From positions 79,958-143,957 of the forward strand of contig CAJNOL010000154.1 of assembly GCA_905250125.1 (NCBI GenBank): 64,000 nucleotides of DNA, given 5' to 3'. The position numbers and the translations under genes are program-made. The notes below the pieces were generated by a model. It searched no databases. It saw only the letters and a list, made by a program, of their open reading frames with translations, and had not been told where the DNA came from. This stretch comes from Rotaria sordida. Lineage: Eukaryota > Rotifera > Eurotatoria > Philodinida > Philodinidae. Of this stretch, positions 61,533 to 64,000 are shown one piece after another (positions within the stretch are counted from its first letter, which is position 1; each line of letters opens with the position of its first letter).

Positions 61533-62561
61533 ATGGTTTCAGCAATTTATTCTATCTTTCTTCTAATTAGTAAGATTGCGACTTTATTTAAAAAAACAAA
61601 CAATATTTCATTAATTTATATTTTTAGCTTGCAGCATTCTTATTTCATCAACTAATGTAAGACGAAAGAAAAACAAATAATTTATTTAAAATCTAATTCT
61701 TTATTTTTTTTTTTAGGGAGTAATTCTCCCTGGAAATTATACATTACCAAAATTCTCACCAAATTTATGTTTTGCTGCCCGATTTGATCTTGTGATTAAT
61801 ATTGAATATTTAAAAATAGATGGAGTAATATCATTAAATTTAATTATAAATAATAATCTATATTGAGTTATTATTATTTTTTCTTTAGAAAACAAATATT
61901 TCAAGAATTCCATTGAATAATCAAACTTTTCAATATTATGATGGTGACTGTTTATCATCTAATAGACATAGACTTACAATTGGAATGTTAGATAATTTAA
62001 CAACAATAACATTTCAATTTAAACTCAATGAAAAAAATCAAACATCATTAACAGAAGTTTTTGGTGCTATAACTATTAAGAATACAGATTATTTTCCGAA
62101 TTGTAGTGATAATATTAAAGGTTTACATGCATTTATGGGAAATGAATCATTATTTCTAACTGATCGTAATAATTCTTATCGATGTAATACAAAAACAAAA
62201 ATTGATAATTTAAAAATTATGAATAATAATATTACAATTAAATCAATTGATTTAGAAAATTTACGTATTCAACCATTTATTAATGACAAGATTATATGGA
62301 ATGATTATGCTACTGGTAAAGTCAAATGTTTTTTTTAAAAATCTTTTTGCTATTAAGAAAATATCATATTAACTTTTGAAATATATTTGTTTTTTTTTTT
62401 GTTTCTATTTTATAGAAAAAGTTTGTACAATGGATATATTTAAAAGTTCAACTTGGATTCCAATTGTTGTTGGTATATGTCTTGCGGTATTAGTTATTGT
62501 TATACTTGTTGTATATCTCGTTCGTCGTCGACGTTATCGTAATGGATATCAAAGTGTTTAA
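61533..62561 (+). CDS. LAMP1: LAMP-family lysosome-associated membrane glycoprotein
   Basis: Five exons (61533-61569, 61628-61656, 61717-61824, 61889-62315, 62416-62561) encode 248 residues, in phase. A signal peptide (MVSAIYSIFLLITCSILIS) is followed by one LAMP luminal domain (SPNLCFAARFDLVINIEY, comparable to the LAMP C-L-hydrophobic-Y strand; several Cys and N-x-S/T sites such as NYT, NQT, NNS), then a membrane segment (WIPIVVGICLAVLVIVILVV), a basic stop-transfer RRRRY and the tail NGYQSV. GYxx-hydrophobic at the very end is the AP-binding lysosomal sorting signal of LAMPs. Only one luminal domain is present, against two in vertebrate LAMP1/2, so it is nearer CD68/DC-LAMP-type architecture. 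A likely acceptor lies about 18 bases before the ATG. Confidence 0.88.
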
Positions 62562-63737
62562 ATTTAACATTAAAAATACGTGACACTTTTTGATTTTATT
62601 TTATTTTTCTTTTTTTTTTCTTTTTTGCTACTGAAATCTTTTCATTTATCTCATTGTGTTTAGAAATCTGAAGGTCTTTTTCTTTTTTTGAGTCAATTGC
62701 ACCTATGTTCTTTATGTACAAATCGACTAACTTCTTCGTTTGTTTTCTTTCTTTTCTTTTTCATTAGAAGTTCTACGCTTTTAAATCAAGATGTTTATAA
62801 TGTTCAAAAAAGATTATTAGAAACTCATACTGACGCGTTATGTTTTCTTTTTCTTTTTCTTTTCCTTTTTTTCGTTCATTGAACAATAAACAAGCATTTT
62901 TCCTTATTTTTGTGAGATATTTTAAAAGTATGATGATTCAGAGATAGTCATGACAATTGTTTGAAAGAAAAGATAAATAGACGCATATGTTCTAATGACT
63001 ACATTTACTATTTAACAAAGAAAAAAGGAAAGGAGTCATACATGTACGTTTGCCAGATAAAAAGAATGCAAGTAGATATACGAAGCATCTGACGTGTCTG
63101 GCAGACACATCAATAAATTCAAAGTCAAACTAAAAATAGAAATAGAAATAAAAATCAAATGTTTCTTTGTCAAGGAAAAAGAAAGAAAGAAATATGATTC
63201 GATATTTGCCGTGCATAGTGGAAAACTTAGTAAATCATTTTAATTATTGATTTTGTTATCGAAGGTCTTTAAATACAAATTAAACTATTGAATATTTTCA
63301 TTCTATGAAATCAATACATCATACGAATGGACGAAAAAAAAAAAGAAAATGAATAAGTGTCGATAAGTTAAAGATAAAATATTCAATGTTAGTGAGAAAG
63401 GAAGAAGAATCCGTGAAGTTTATTGATGTTATTAACATATCTGCATACAATCAAAAGTCCGCTTTTATATTATCAATAATAACTATTTAATTCTTTGGTC
63501 GTTCTAGGTGAATGAAAGATAATGTAATTTATCGACTTCTTTACATGTCATTATATTTTTTCCAAAATACAAATATCTCGTACGAAAAAATCTTGTCAGA
63601 TGTCAAATCGCTTTTCGACCAAGACGATGTTCATTTGACGAGTAATAGAAAAGTCTAGAATGGTTTGGTTTACCGGATTTTCGTTCTTGATATATCGAAA
63701 TTTTACTAGACTTTTTAACAAAAGCTGTGATCACGTG
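62562..63737. other. intergenic, nothing recognised
   Basis: 3' flank of the LAMP gene, with pyrimidine- and A-rich tracts. The open frames at 62688-62882 and 63603-63851 are driven by tracts or by the inverted repeat at the window edge. Confidence 0.5.
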
Positions 63738-64000
63738 GAAAATCAACTTTTGAGTTTCGACTTCAAACTTTGCATGAACACAGTTTTTAATGAGATTAGT
63801 TGATTGTAAAAGTTTTAGCTTTTCTACTATTTCCGTTCTGGAGATGACCAAAATTTACTTTTACACATGAAAGAATTCCGAATATTGAATATCACAGGAC
63901 AGGAGATACTTGAAAATTTACAACTTGTACAATCAACGAATCTTATTAAAAAATCTTGTTCATGCAAAGTTTGAAATCGAAACTCAAAAGTCGATTTTCC
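63738..64000. mobile_element. inverted repeat at the right edge (part of a foldback element, cut by the window)
   Basis: ggaaaatcaacttttgagtt (from about 63738) is matched in reverse by aactcaaaagtcgattttcc at 63981-64000. caaactttgcatgaacac pairs with ttcatgcaaagtttg, and gattagttgattg pairs with caatcaacgaatc. The loop is about 63810-63925. The arms run to the last base, so the element continues outside. Confidence 0.7.

Overview
This is a strongly AT-rich animal window. Its genes are split by many very short GT-AG introns (often 45-75 bases) and by a few introns of 0.4-2 kb loaded with repeats. Gene content, intron style, repetitive F-box and coiled-coil families, and a likely spliced-leader acceptor just upstream of many start codons point to a bdelloid rotifer (Rotaria-like). 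That assignment is inference. Exon models were built by hand: GT/AG borders, reading phase and protein similarity agree across every multi-exon gene except where stated.

Layout, left to right. At 0.2-9.6 kb lies a possible 3' exon of a plus-strand gene. It faces a compact minus-strand row: a C22orf39-like twin-CX9C protein, then two tandem SKP2 F-box/LRR paralogues sharing eight exons but with unrelated N-termini. At 10-19 kb are a foldback element and a ten-exon plus-strand gene of unknown identity with a PCNA-binding-like motif. At 20-24 kb are a foldback element, a TREX-family 3'-5' exonuclease (plus) and an ethanolamine kinase (minus). At 25-28 kb are a broken F-box gene and a 1-kb TA-flanked foldback element. 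At 28.4-31.4 kb is serine palmitoyltransferase subunit 2 (minus, 12 exons).

From 32.9 to 40.1 kb a decayed DDE transposon with inverted ends of several hundred bases carries at least three younger elements inside its left end, making a nested stack. At 42.3-44.1 kb is a small TTF-type zinc-finger gene. At 44.4-55.4 kb is NOL6 (16 exons). Its introns contain a dispersed repeat, a palindromic-minisatellite foldback element with a 10-base target duplication, and an intronless 579-residue gene. At 58-60 kb is protein disulfide isomerase (minus), and at 61.5-62.6 kb a LAMP-type lysosomal membrane protein (plus). The last bases enter another inverted repeat.

The functional genes are housekeeping: ubiquitin ligase targeting (SKP2), phospholipid and sphingolipid synthesis (ethanolamine kinase, SPTLC2), ribosome biogenesis (NOL6), ER protein folding (PDI), DNA degradation (TREX) and lysosomal membrane (LAMP). 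They are not an operon or a single pathway. The unusual part of the window is its density of long inverted-repeat (foldback) elements, about nine in 64 kb, several of them inside introns or inside each other.
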